Shown one piece after another: positions 1 through 7,491 of a stretch of 30,576 bases of DNA (its first letter is position 1; each line of letters opens with the position of its first letter). A program made the translations under genes and the position numbers. This DNA is from Pseudomonadota bacterium (GTDB lineage Bacteria; Pseudomonadota; Alphaproteobacteria; Caulobacterales; Caulobacteraceae), in the NCBI GenBank assembly GCA_023456105.1, contig JAEYAO010000053.1, positions 1-30,576 on the forward strand. The letters run 5' to 3'. Below the pieces are notes generated by a model. It was not told where the DNA came from and made no database searches. It saw nothing but the letters and a program-made list of their open reading frames with translations.

Positions 1-1
1 G

Positions 2-883
2 GCCTCGGCGACCGAGGCGGATCGCGCCGGCCGCGCCGCCGACGCCGCCGCCTCTCAGGCTCGAGAGGCGCGCGCCGGCCTCGCCGCCCGTGCAGACGCC
101 GCCGCTGAACGGCTAGGCGAGGCGGAGGCTAATCTGCGAGAGGGCGCCGGCCTGTCGCCGGAGGAACTGGAGCGCAAGCTGACCGCCGATGCGGTGGCGC
201 GCCCGCCGGACGCGGCCGGCGCCGAGGCCCTGCTGATCGGGCTGGAGCGCGAACGCGAGCAGCTGGGGGCCGTCAATCTGCGGGCCGAGGACGAGGCAGT
301 GGAGTACGCGGAGCGGCTGAACAGCATGCGATCCGAGCGCATCGACCTGACCCAGGCCATCGCCCGCCTGCGCGACGGCATCGATGAACTGAACGCCGAG
401 GGACGTGAGCGCCTGGTGGCGGCGTTCGACATCATCAACGACAACTTCAAGGCCCTGTTCGCCGCCCTGTTCGGCGGCGGCGAGGCCGAGCTGAAGCTGG
501 TCGAAAGCGACGATCCGCTGGAGGCGGGCCTCGAGATCTACGCCTGCCCGCCCGGCAAGCGGCTGTCGGTCATGAGCCTGATGAGCGGGGGCGAGCAGGC
601 GTTGACGGCGGCGGCGCTGATCTTCGGCGTCTTTCTGGCCAATCCGGCGCCCGTCTGCGTGCTGGACGAGGTGGACGCGCCGCTGGACGACGCCAACGTC
701 GACCGCTTCTGCCGCATGCTGGACGAGATGCGCAAGCGCACGGACACCCGCTTCATCGTCATCACCCACAATCCGGTGACCATGAGCCGTATGGACCGCC
801 TCTACGGCGTCACCATGCCCGAGCGCGGCATGAGCCAACTGGTCAGCGTCGATCTGACCCAGGCGGAAAGGATGGTCGCATGA
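2..883 (+). CDS. smc: Chromosome segregation protein SMC, C-terminal part (5' end outside window)
   Basis: Open from base 2 without a start, so this is the 3' part of a longer gene. SMC is the ATPase core of the condensin-like complex (with ScpA and ScpB) that compacts and segregates the chromosome. The first ~60 residues are an Ala/Arg/Glu-rich heptad-like stretch, the end of the returning coiled coil. The conserved segment LGAVNLRAEDE, which follows the coil in bacterial SMCs, comes next. The C-terminal head then shows the ABC signature LMSGGEQALTAAAL, a Walker B strand and catalytic acid in VCVLDEVDAPLDDANV, and the H-loop region in FIVITHNP. The stop at 881-883 overlaps the next ATG (ATGA), so the two genes are probably translationally coupled. 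No defect is visible in the head. Identity is very secure; the missing N-terminal head and hinge lie off the left edge. Confidence 0.97.
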   Translation, partial: ASATEADRAGRAADAAASQAREARAGLAARADAAAERLGEAEANLREGAGLSPEELERKLTADAVARPPDAAGAEALLIGLEREREQLGAVNLRAEDEAVEYAERLNSMRSERIDLTQAIARLRDGIDELNAEGRERLVAAFDIINDNFKALFAALFGGGEAELKLVESDDPLEAGLEIYACPPGKRLSVMSLMSGGEQALTAAALIFGVFLANPAPVCVLDEVDAPLDDANVDRFCRMLDEMRKRTDTRFIVITHNPVTMSRMDRLYGVTMPERGMSQLVSVDLTQAERMVA

Positions 884-1320
884 TCGCACCGGCCCTGATT
901 CTGGCCCCGGTGGTGGCTCTGACGTCGCCGAGCGAACCCCGGCTGGTGGAGACGGGCGTCGGGCGGTTTGCCGTGTTCGCCGACACCGCCTCGATCCGGC
1001 GCGAGGGCGACGTGGCCTATATGCGCGAGCTGCAGGTCGTGGAGACCGGCTTCGAGGTCGGCGGAACAATCTATGTCGGCGGCTGGTCGCGCTGGGCGTT
1101 TGACTGCGTCGCCGGCACGGCGGACCGGCTGGACTTCGCCTCGCTGCGGAGCGACGGAAGCGAGGGGCCGGCCACACCCGATCCCGCCCCGGCCTTCCCG
1201 GCGGCGCCGGGCGGAGACGCCGCCGAACTGATGGCTGTGGCGTGCGGCGGACAAACCGCGCCACATGCGCTGAGCCTATCGGAGGCGATCATCCGGGGCC
1301 AGGCTGCGCTGGCCGAGTGA
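880..1320 (+). CDS. Small hypothetical protein coupled to smc
   Basis: A 146-residue protein whose ATG overlaps the smc stop (ATGA), so it is almost certainly co-transcribed and co-translated with smc. The N-terminus (MIAPALILAPVVALTS) is hydrophobic but has no early basic residues, so a signal peptide is possible but not convincing. The middle contains a beta-rich segment with conserved-looking motifs (VYVGGWSRWAFDC after an ADTASIRREGD strand) and two cysteines (near residues 77 and 127) that could form a disulfide. This layout resembles the small surface-adhesin-E-like proteins of unknown role in alphaproteobacteria, but I infer this only from pattern memory. A Pro/Ala-rich linker lies around residues 95-110. 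The last 45 bases overlap the 3' end of the convergent mscS-like gene. The function is unknown. Confidence 0.75.
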   Translation: MIAPALILAPVVALTSPSEPRLVETGVGRFAVFADTASIRREGDVAYMRELQVVETGFEVGGTIYVGGWSRWAFDCVAGTADRLDFASLRSDGSEGPATPDPAPAFPAAPGGDAAELMAVACGGQTAPHALSLSEAIIRGQAALAE

Positions 1321-2499
1321 CGCCGTCTCAGGCGTGCCGCTGTCGGGACTTCCGCCGGGTCCGCTGAGCGGTGGGCTTGTGGGGCCGGACGTCGTGTGCG
1401 GACGCTCTTCCCCTTGCGGCCATTCCAGGCGATCGCGGGGCAGGGCCTCGCGGCATTGGTCGCGCATGAAGGCCATCAGCTTTTCGCGAATCTCGCAACG
1501 CAGGTCGAAGGCGACCGGCGCCGAGCGCGCGCTGGCGAGACAGCGGACCTGCAGCACCCGCTCGGTGATGTCGGTCACCTGCATCACCTGCACGTCGCCG
1601 TCCCACAGCCTGGAGTTCTTGACGATGTCTTCGAACGCCGCGCGCAGCCGGTCGATCGGGGCCTCGTAGTCGACATAGAAGAAGGCCGTTCCGATCAGGC
1701 GAGCGTTGTCGCGGGTCCAGTTCTGGAACGGGGTGGTGATGAAGTAGCTGAGCGGCAGCACCATGCGACGCCAGTCCCACAGCTTGACCACCACATAGGT
1801 GGCGCTGATCTCCTCGACATTGCCCCACTCGTTCTCGACGATCACGGCGTCGTCGATGCGGATCGGCTGGGTCAGGGCGATCTGGATGCCGGCCACCATG
1901 TTGGTCAGGATGGGCTGCAGGGCGAGGCCCGCGATGATGCCCACCACGCCGGCGGACGCCAGGAGGCTGACGCCCCACTGACGGAAACCCGAGATCGTCA
2001 TCAGGGCCAGGCCCACGGTGACGATCACCAGGATCACCTTGACCACCCGCTGGAGGATTCGGGTCTGGGTCAGGTGCTTGCGCGCCAGGAGGTTGTCCTC
2101 GACAGCGACGTTGTACCGCTTCAGGTGGACCACGGTCCACATGTCCAGCACGCCCGAGACCAGCCAGCCGCTGGCCAGGATGAAGACGAACAGCAGCACC
2201 GAGCGGATCAGGGCGGACGGCTCGGGGTCCAGGGGCGAGACGCTGACGCCGATGCCGATGGCGACGATGACCAGCAGCACCCGCAGCTTGACGCGCGCCC
2301 GCTCCACCACCCCGCGCCAGAAGACGTCGCGGTTCTTCACCAGACGCCGCAGAATGGCGAAGACGATGCGGTGCGCCAGCAGGCCGCCGCCGACGAAGAC
2401 CGCCAGAACGATCAGCACCACGGCCCATTCCGGAAGCCAGTCGAACCTGTGCCACAGGCGCAGAGTCTCTCGGGTCAGGTCAGTGATCCAGGGAGGCAT
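1276..2499 (-). CDS. MscS-family mechanosensitive ion channel
   Basis: A 407-residue inner-membrane protein of the small-conductance mechanosensitive channel family, which opens under membrane tension to release solutes during hypo-osmotic shock. Hydrophobic segments lie near residues 22-48, 72-88, 98-118 and 148-168. A Gly/Ala-rich pore-lining helix follows in the segment VSLLASAGVVGIIAGLALQPILTNMVAGIQIALTQPIRIDD, which runs straight into the beta domain (VIVENEWGNVEEISATYVV), as in MscS. The soluble vestibule domain continues to about residue 360. The last 45 residues are a Pro/Gly/Ser-rich tail without domain character, and the end overlaps the convergent gene by 45 bases. It is the gene directly downstream of murG on the same strand (78-bp gap), where murC would stand in many relatives. 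The ATG is followed by a plausible first helix, so the start is accepted. Confidence 0.93.
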   Translation of the reverse strand: MPPWITDLTRETLRLWHRFDWLPEWAVVLIVLAVFVGGGLLAHRIVFAILRRLVKNRDVFWRGVVERARVKLRVLLVIVAIGIGVSVSPLDPEPSALIRSVLLFVFILASGWLVSGVLDMWTVVHLKRYNVAVEDNLLARKHLTQTRILQRVVKVILVIVTVGLALMTISGFRQWGVSLLASAGVVGIIAGLALQPILTNMVAGIQIALTQPIRIDDAVIVENEWGNVEEISATYVVVKLWDWRRMVLPLSYFITTPFQNWTRDNARLIGTAFFYVDYEAPIDRLRAAFEDIVKNSRLWDGDVQVMQVTDITERVLQVRCLASARSAPVAFDLRCEIREKLMAFMRDQCREALPRDRLEWPQGEERPHTTSGPTSPPLSGPGGSPDSGTPETASLGQRSLAPDDRLR

Positions 2500-2577
2500 G
2501 GGGCATAGGACGCGCCACCCCCCGAACAGTTCCCGCCAAGCTTCACCGACCCGTGCAATGCGCGCCGGAGTAAGAGC

Positions 2578-3666
2578 CTAGAGGCCGGCCGTCCGCTCGG
2601 TGAGGTCGGCGAGGCGCGCGGCGGCGTCGGGAATGGCGACGGAGCGCGCGCCGTCCGACATGGCGGCGAGCCGCGCCGGGTCGGACAGGATCTGCTGCAG
2701 GGTCACCGCCAGCCGCTCCACCGTCAGGGCGTCCTCCAGGATGACCTCGGCGGCGCCGGCGTCCACCAGGGCCTTTGCGTTCAAACGCTGGTGGTCGTCG
2801 GTGGCGATCTTCAACGGGATCAGCACGGACGGCAGGGCGCACACCGCCAGTTCCGCGCAGGTCGAGGCGCCCGCGCGGCCGATCACCAGGTGCGAGGCCG
2901 ACAGCCGGCTGGCCATGTCGCGGAAGAAGGGCGCCACCTCCGCGTCGATCCCGGCCTCCAGATAGATCTGGCGCGCCTCGTCCATGCTCTCGGGCCGGGC
3001 CTGCTGATGCACGATCAGGCGACGGCGCAGGCCCTCCGGAAGGGCGGCCAGCGCGCGCGGCGTGGTCTCGGCCAGGAGGCGGGCGCCCTGGCTGCCGCCC
3101 GTCACCAGCACGCGGATCGGACCGTCCTCGGCGGGCGGGGCGTAGGCGCCGTCGAACACCGCGCGGATGTCGGCGCGCACGGGGCTGCCGACCACATGGG
3201 CGCGGCCCTGCACCTTCTCCGGCGCATGCTGCAGCGTCGGAAAGGAGGAGGCGACGGCCTTCATATAGGGGGCGAGGATGCGGTTGGTGCGGCCCAGCAC
3301 CGCGTTCTGCTCGTGGATCAGGGTGGGTCGGCCCTGGGTGATCGCCGCCACCAGCGCCGGCGCCGAGGGATAGCCGCCAAAGCCCACCACCACGTCCGCG
3401 CCCAGCCGGTCGAACGCGGTTCGCGCCTGCATCACGCCCCGGAAGATGGCCGAGCCGGCCTTGAGCATGCCGAGCGGGCCGGACGCCGTGGCCGCATCCA
3501 GCGACAGCCGCTCCTCGGCCGGAAAGCCGTGGGCGTAGACCTCGCCCCTGTGATCGCTGGCCAGCACCACCCGCCAGCCGCGGCCGATCAGTTCGCGCGC
3601 CAGCGCCTCGGCCGGAAACATATGGCCGCCGGTGCCTCCGGCGGCGACAACGCAGAGCTTGGACAT
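2578..3666 (-). CDS. murG: UDP-N-acetylglucosamine--MurNAc-(pentapeptide) pyrophosphoryl-undecaprenol GlcNAc transferase
   Basis: MurG is a peripheral inner-membrane GT-B glycosyltransferase that adds GlcNAc to lipid I to make lipid II. The 362-residue length is normal. The N-terminal glycine loop (AAGGTGGHMFPAEALA) is at residues 8-23, with GFGGYPSAPALVAA and HEQNAVLGRTN following. The C-terminal domain has the GGSQGARLL loop, and the UDP-GlcNAc pocket is seen in VIGRAGASTCAELAV and in the PLKIATDDHQRLNAKAL segment. The gene starts 9 bp after the ftsW stop. It is the last dcw gene here: the following gene is an mscS homologue and not murC. No obvious terminator hairpin was found in the 78 bp downstream. 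Confidence 0.98.
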   Translation of the reverse strand: MSKLCVVAAGGTGGHMFPAEALARELIGRGWRVVLASDHRGEVYAHGFPAEERLSLDAATASGPLGMLKAGSAIFRGVMQARTAFDRLGADVVVGFGGYPSAPALVAAITQGRPTLIHEQNAVLGRTNRILAPYMKAVASSFPTLQHAPEKVQGRAHVVGSPVRADIRAVFDGAYAPPAEDGPIRVLVTGGSQGARLLAETTPRALAALPEGLRRRLIVHQQARPESMDEARQIYLEAGIDAEVAPFFRDMASRLSASHLVIGRAGASTCAELAVCALPSVLIPLKIATDDHQRLNAKALVDAGAAEVILEDALTVERLAVTLQQILSDPARLAAMSDGARSVAIPDAAARLADLTERTAGL

Positions 3667-3675
3667 GTCCCGCCC

Positions 3676-4851
3676 TTACAGCAAGCGCCGCCGTGTCCCA
3701 AGGGTCGCGCCGGGCTCATAGGCGCCAGGCCTGCGCCGTGTCAGCGCCAGCGCCAGCCCCATGGTTAGCCCCATGGCCAGCATCGACGATCCGCCATAGC
3801 TGATGAAGGGCAAGGTCATGCCCTTGGTCGGGATCAGGTTCAGGTTCACCGCGATGTTGATGCAGGCCTGCAGCCCGATCAGCATGAACAGCCCCGCCGC
3901 CGCCGTCTGCTCGAACGGGTCGTTCAGCTTCATGGCCTTCTTCATGCCGCGCAGGACGATAAAGGCGTAGAGGCCGATCATGATCAGGCTCAGGATCAGG
4001 CCGAACTCCTCGGCGCCGACCGAATAGATGAAGTCGGTGTGCAGGTCGGGTACGCGCCGCTTCATCACCCCTTCGCCCACGCCGCGCCCGATCAGGCCGC
4101 CGGCGCGGATGGCCTGCGAGGCGCTGTCGATCTGGTGGGTGTCCGTGGTCTCGGGCGAGAAGAAGCGGCTGAGGCGGTCGCGCATGTGCCCGAACACGAA
4201 ATACAGAGACACCAGCCCCGCCATGCCAAGGCTCGCCAGCACCGCCATCCACTTGAACGGCACGCCCGCCATGAAGAAGACGGCCATGAAGGTGGTGGTG
4301 ATCAGCAGGGTCTGGCCGATGTCCGGCTGGATCAGCAGCAGGCACACGGTCAGGGCGTAGAAGCCGAAAGCGATGGTGACGCCGGGCACGCCCCGCCCCT
4401 TCTGCGCCTCGGCGAACATCCAGGCGGCGAAGACGATCAGGCCGGGCTTGGCGAACTCTGAGGGCTGCAGGCTGAACGGCCCCAGATTCACCCAGCGCGC
4501 GGCGCCCTTCACCGTGTCGCCGATGAACGGCAGCGCGGCCATGACCACGATGGCCCCCAAGAGGGCCAGGATGGCGATGCGCCGCACGCCCTTGGGCGAC
4601 AACAGCGACGAGCCCAGCATCAGGGTCAGACCCAGGCCGGAGAAGACCATCATCCGCCATGAGTAGTGGAACGGGTCCGAGATCGATTCATCGGCCAGGA
4701 TGGCGGCGGGGCTGGAGGCGAAGCTCAGCGCCACGCCCAGCGCCATCAGCGCCAGCGCCGCACTCAGCAGGCCGCGATCGACGGTCCAGAACCATTTGGC
4801 CAGGGCGCTCTGGTCGTTGCGGGAGAAGGCGGGGGCGTAGGAACTGCTCAT
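3676..4851 (-). CDS. ftsW: Septal peptidoglycan polymerase FtsW (SEDS family)
   Basis: FtsW is a polytopic SEDS-family glycosyltransferase that polymerises lipid II at the septum together with its partner transpeptidase FtsI, encoded upstream in the same operon. The 391 residues show about ten hydrophobic helices. SEDS landmarks are visible: a KGAARWVNLGPFSLQPSEFAKPG block around residues 115-137, LLIQPDIGQTLLI, the periplasmic-loop region SRFFSPETTDTHQIDSASQAIRAGG, and the C-terminal LPFISYGGSSMLAMGLTMG. The Arg-rich tail (TRRRPGAYEPG...RRRLL) is cytoplasmic. Its ATG overlaps the murD stop (ATGA), and murG follows after 9 bp, so the three genes form one transcription unit. The helix pattern and motifs separate it from RodA mainly by context (dcw cluster). 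Confidence 0.97.
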   Translation of the reverse strand: MSSSYAPAFSRNDQSALAKWFWTVDRGLLSAALALMALGVALSFASSPAAILADESISDPFHYSWRMMVFSGLGLTLMLGSSLLSPKGVRRIAILALLGAIVVMAALPFIGDTVKGAARWVNLGPFSLQPSEFAKPGLIVFAAWMFAEAQKGRGVPGVTIAFGFYALTVCLLLIQPDIGQTLLITTTFMAVFFMAGVPFKWMAVLASLGMAGLVSLYFVFGHMRDRLSRFFSPETTDTHQIDSASQAIRAGGLIGRGVGEGVMKRRVPDLHTDFIYSVGAEEFGLILSLIMIGLYAFIVLRGMKKAMKLNDPFEQTAAAGLFMLIGLQACINIAVNLNLIPTKGMTLPFISYGGSSMLAMGLTMGLALALTRRRPGAYEPGATLGTRRRLL

Positions 4852-6356
4852 GCCGAGGGCTCCGGTGCGGCGCCGAGGTTCAGGACGGCGGCTCTGAACG
4901 CCTCGCCCCTGGCCTCGAAGTCGGGATACTGGTCAAAAGAGGCGCAGGCCGGCGACAGCAGCACCACCTGCGGGCCGCCTTCAACCTGCGCATCGGCGGC
5001 GGCGGCCTGGACGGCGGCCTCCATCGTGCGGGCGACGAGGTGCGGGACCGAGCCGAGCGCGTGTGCGAAATCGTCCGCCGCCTCGCCGATCAGATAGGCG
5101 CGGGCGATGCGGGGAAAGAGGTCGCGCAAGGCCTCTATGCCGCCGTCCTTGGCCCGGCCGCCCGCGATCCAGAAGACACAATCATAGCTGGCCAGCGCCT
5201 GACGGGCGGCGTCCGCATTGGTGGCCTTGGAGTCGTTGATGAAGCGGACCTCGCCCAGACTTCCCACCGCCTCCATGCGGTGCGCCAGACCGGGGAAGCT
5301 CAGCAGCCCCGCCACCGCCTGATCGTGCGACACTCCTACCGCGCGCGCCGCCGCATAGGCGAAGGCGGCGTTCTGGGCGTTGTGCCGTCCGGGGAGAGAG
5401 CGTGAAGCGGACAGGTCGACCTGCTGGTCGTCAATGATCAACGATCCGGGCCGCGCCAGATATCCTTCTCCCCTCGGGGGAGAAGGTGGGCCCGAAGGGC
5501 TCGGATGAGGGGACCTATCCTGCGAAGCCTCTTCGGAAGACGAACCCGCCCTATGCGGCCCCTCATCCGTCTCGCTGCGCGATCCACCTTCTCCCCCGAG
5601 GGGAGAAGGCTCCGTACATACGGGTTCGACCCTGCGCCCCTGCGCCGATAGCGTTCGCGCGATCTCGGCGCCCCATGCCTCATCCACCCCGACCAGCGCC
5701 AGCCTCGCATGAGTGAAGATCCGGCGCTTGGCGGCGACATAGCCTTCCATTCCGCCGTGCCGGTCCAGATGGTCGGGCGAGATGTTGGTCAGGATGGCCA
5801 CGTCGGGCGCGAAGTGGTCGGTCAGGTCCAACTGATAGGAGGACGCCTCGATCACATAGACGGCGTCAGGCGTCGGCTCCGGCAAGGCCAGCACGCCGAT
5901 GCCGATGTTGCCGCCGACGTGCACCGTCAGCCCCGCCGACTTCAGCACCCAGCCGATCAGGGCGGTGGTGGTGGACTTGCCGTTGGTGCCGGTGATGGCG
6001 ACGACCTTGGGGCGCCGCGCCTGGGGCAAGGCGGCGATCGCGCGGGCGAACAGTTCAAGATCGCCGATCACCGGCACGCCGGCCGCTGTCGCCTTGTCCA
6101 CCGTCCAGTGTGGACGGGGATGAGTCAGCGGCGCGCCCGGCGACAGCACAAGGGCGGCGAAGCCTGACCAGTCGGCGGTGGTCAGATCCTCGACCGCAAA
6201 CCCTTCCGCCTGCGCCTGCATCCGCCCCGACACGCTGTCGTCCCAGAGGATCGGCTGCGCGCCTCCGGCCGCAAGCGCGCGCGCGGCCGTGAGGCCCGAC
6301 CGCCCCAGGCCGAACACCGCGACCCGTCTGCCCTCATGGCCGGGAACCGGGATCAT
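4848..6356 (-). CDS. murD: UDP-N-acetylmuramoyl-L-alanine--D-glutamate ligase, carrying an in-frame repeat insertion
   Basis: MurD is the cytoplasmic ATP-dependent ligase that adds D-Glu to UDP-MurNAc-L-Ala. The N-terminal Rossmann-like domain has GLGRSG at residues 16-21. The P-loop is GTNGKST at 123-129. Mur-family landmarks follow: IEASSYQLD, TNISPDHLDRHG (190-201), PGRHNAQN, and INDSKATNADAA in the C-terminal domain. At 502 residues it is about 50-60 longer than typical MurD (about 440-470). The excess is residues ~250-298, a low-complexity Pro/Ser/Gly/Glu segment (starting EPSPLGGEGG and ending SPPRGEG) encoded entirely by a palindromic repeat element at 5464-5609. All catalytic motifs lie outside the insertion and the frame is kept, so the enzyme is probably active. 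The start is 4 bp after the mraY stop, and the stop overlaps ftsW (ATGA). Confidence 0.96.
   Translation of the reverse strand: MIPVPGHEGRRVAVFGLGRSGLTAARALAAGGAQPILWDDSVSGRMQAQAEGFAVEDLTTADWSGFAALVLSPGAPLTHPRPHWTVDKATAAGVPVIGDLELFARAIAALPQARRPKVVAITGTNGKSTTTALIGWVLKSAGLTVHVGGNIGIGVLALPEPTPDAVYVIEASSYQLDLTDHFAPDVAILTNISPDHLDRHGGMEGYVAAKRRIFTHARLALVGVDEAWGAEIARTLSAQGRRVEPVCTEPSPLGGEGGSRSETDEGPHRAGSSSEEASQDRSPHPSPSGPPSPPRGEGYLARPGSLIIDDQQVDLSASRSLPGRHNAQNAAFAYAAARAVGVSHDQAVAGLLSFPGLAHRMEAVGSLGEVRFINDSKATNADAARQALASYDCVFWIAGGRAKDGGIEALRDLFPRIARAYLIGEAADDFAHALGSVPHLVARTMEAAVQAAAADAQVEGGPQVVLLSPACASFDQYPDFEARGEAFRAAVLNLGAAPEPSA
5464..5609. repeat. 146-bp palindromic repeat element inserted in frame in murD
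   Basis: The ends are perfect 26-bp inverted repeats (5464-5489 and 5584-5609). Each end is itself a hairpin: arms CCTTCTCCCC and GGGGAGAAGG with a 3-nt loop at the left end, and its complement at the right end. A second inner inverted repeat pairs CGGATGAGGGG (5502-5512) with CCCCTCATCCG (5559-5569). No transposase is encoded and I see no clear target duplication. This GGGGAGAAGG...GGATGAGGGG type of sequence looks like a dispersed non-autonomous palindromic element of the kind common between genes in alphaproteobacteria (recognition from memory, not a search). Here it is read through by murD without stops. Confidence 0.85.
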
Positions 6357-6360
6357 GCCG

Positions 6361-7470
6361 CTAGCGCAGCTTCAGCGTCGACAGGCCGACCAGCGCCAGG
6401 GCGCCGGCGATGATCCAGAAGCGGATCACCACCGTCGATTCCGGCCAGCCCATCTTTTCGAAGTGGTGGTGGACCGGCGCCATCAGGAAGATGCGCTTGC
6501 CCGTCAGCTTGAAGTAGCCGACCTGGATCATCACGGAGGCGGCCTCGACCACGAATAGGCCGCCGACGATGCCCAGCACCAGCTCGTGCTTGGTGGTTAC
6601 GGCGATGGCGCCGAGCGCCCCGCCCAAGGCCAGCGAGCCTGTGTCGCCCATTAAGATCTTTGCCGGCGGGGCGTTGTACCAGAGGAAGCCCGCGCCCCCG
6701 CCGATGATGGCGGCGCAGAAGATCGACAGCTCGCCTGCGCCCGGCACGTGGTGGATCTGCAGATACTCCGAAAACACGAAGTTGCCGGCCAGATAGGAGA
6801 TGACGCCGAACGCCCCGGCCGCGAACATCACCGGCACCGTCGCCAGACCGTCCAGACCGTCCGTCAGGTTCACCGCATTGGAGAAGCCCACGATGGTGAA
6901 GGCGGCGAAGGCCACATAGAACCAGCCGACGTTCAGCAGCACCGCCTTGAAGAACGGAAAGGCGATGGAGGTCTCCAGCCCCGGCGAGGTCGGCGAATAG
7001 GTCATCCACGCCACCGTCATCAGCCCGGCGACCAGCGACACGAGCGTCTGGGCCAGCAGCTTCTGCTTGGAGGTCAGGCCGGCCGAGGTCTGCTTGGTCA
7101 CCTTGGCGTAGTCGTCGATGAAGCCCAGCACCCCGAAGGCCGCCGTGACGAAGGACACGATCCACAGGTAGGGATTGGTCAGGTCACCCCACAGCAGCAC
7201 GCCCGCCCCGATGCCGGCCAGGATCATCAGCCCGCCCATGGTCGGGGTGCCGACCTTGGACAGGTGCGACACCGGCCCGTCCTCGCGGATCGGCTGGCCG
7301 CGGCCCTGCTTGGCGCGGATCCAGTTGATGAAGCGGCTGCCCATGGCCACGGCGACGATGGCGGCGGTGGCCAGCGCCAGCGCCGTCCGCACCGTCTGGT
7401 ACTGGACCAGGTTCAGCAGCGGATACTGATGCGCCACGTCGGCGTAGTAGAGGTAGAGCAGGTAGAACAT
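6361..7470 (-). CDS. mraY: Phospho-N-acetylmuramoyl-pentapeptide transferase
   Basis: MraY is the polytopic inner-membrane enzyme that transfers phospho-MurNAc-pentapeptide to undecaprenyl phosphate, giving lipid I. It has 369 residues, about ten transmembrane helices and the expected length. Family motifs are present: KVGTPTMGGLMIL (residues ~73-85), the acidic pair in GFIDDYAKVTKQTSAGL, the loop NAVNLTDGLDGLA, the metal-associated KILMGDTGSLALGG, and the His cluster LMAPVHHHFEKMGWPE in the last cytoplasmic loop. The ATG is preceded by a good ribosome site (GGAGG about 10 bases upstream) in the 21-bp gap after murF. murD follows after 4 bp. Nothing is unusual in the sequence. Confidence 0.98.
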   Translation of the reverse strand: MFYLLYLYYADVAHQYPLLNLVQYQTVRTALALATAAIVAVAMGSRFINWIRAKQGRGQPIREDGPVSHLSKVGTPTMGGLMILAGIGAGVLLWGDLTNPYLWIVSFVTAAFGVLGFIDDYAKVTKQTSAGLTSKQKLLAQTLVSLVAGLMTVAWMTYSPTSPGLETSIAFPFFKAVLLNVGWFYVAFAAFTIVGFSNAVNLTDGLDGLATVPVMFAAGAFGVISYLAGNFVFSEYLQIHHVPGAGELSIFCAAIIGGGAGFLWYNAPPAKILMGDTGSLALGGALGAIAVTTKHELVLGIVGGLFVVEAASVMIQVGYFKLTGKRIFLMAPVHHHFEKMGWPESTVVIRFWIIAGALALVGLSTLKLR

Positions 7471-7491
7471 ACTGGGTTTTCCTCCACCGCG

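Noticed and set aside
5486..5716. + strand frame inside the murD repeat
   Set aside because: It is antisense to murD and made of the repeat itself. No start signal or family.
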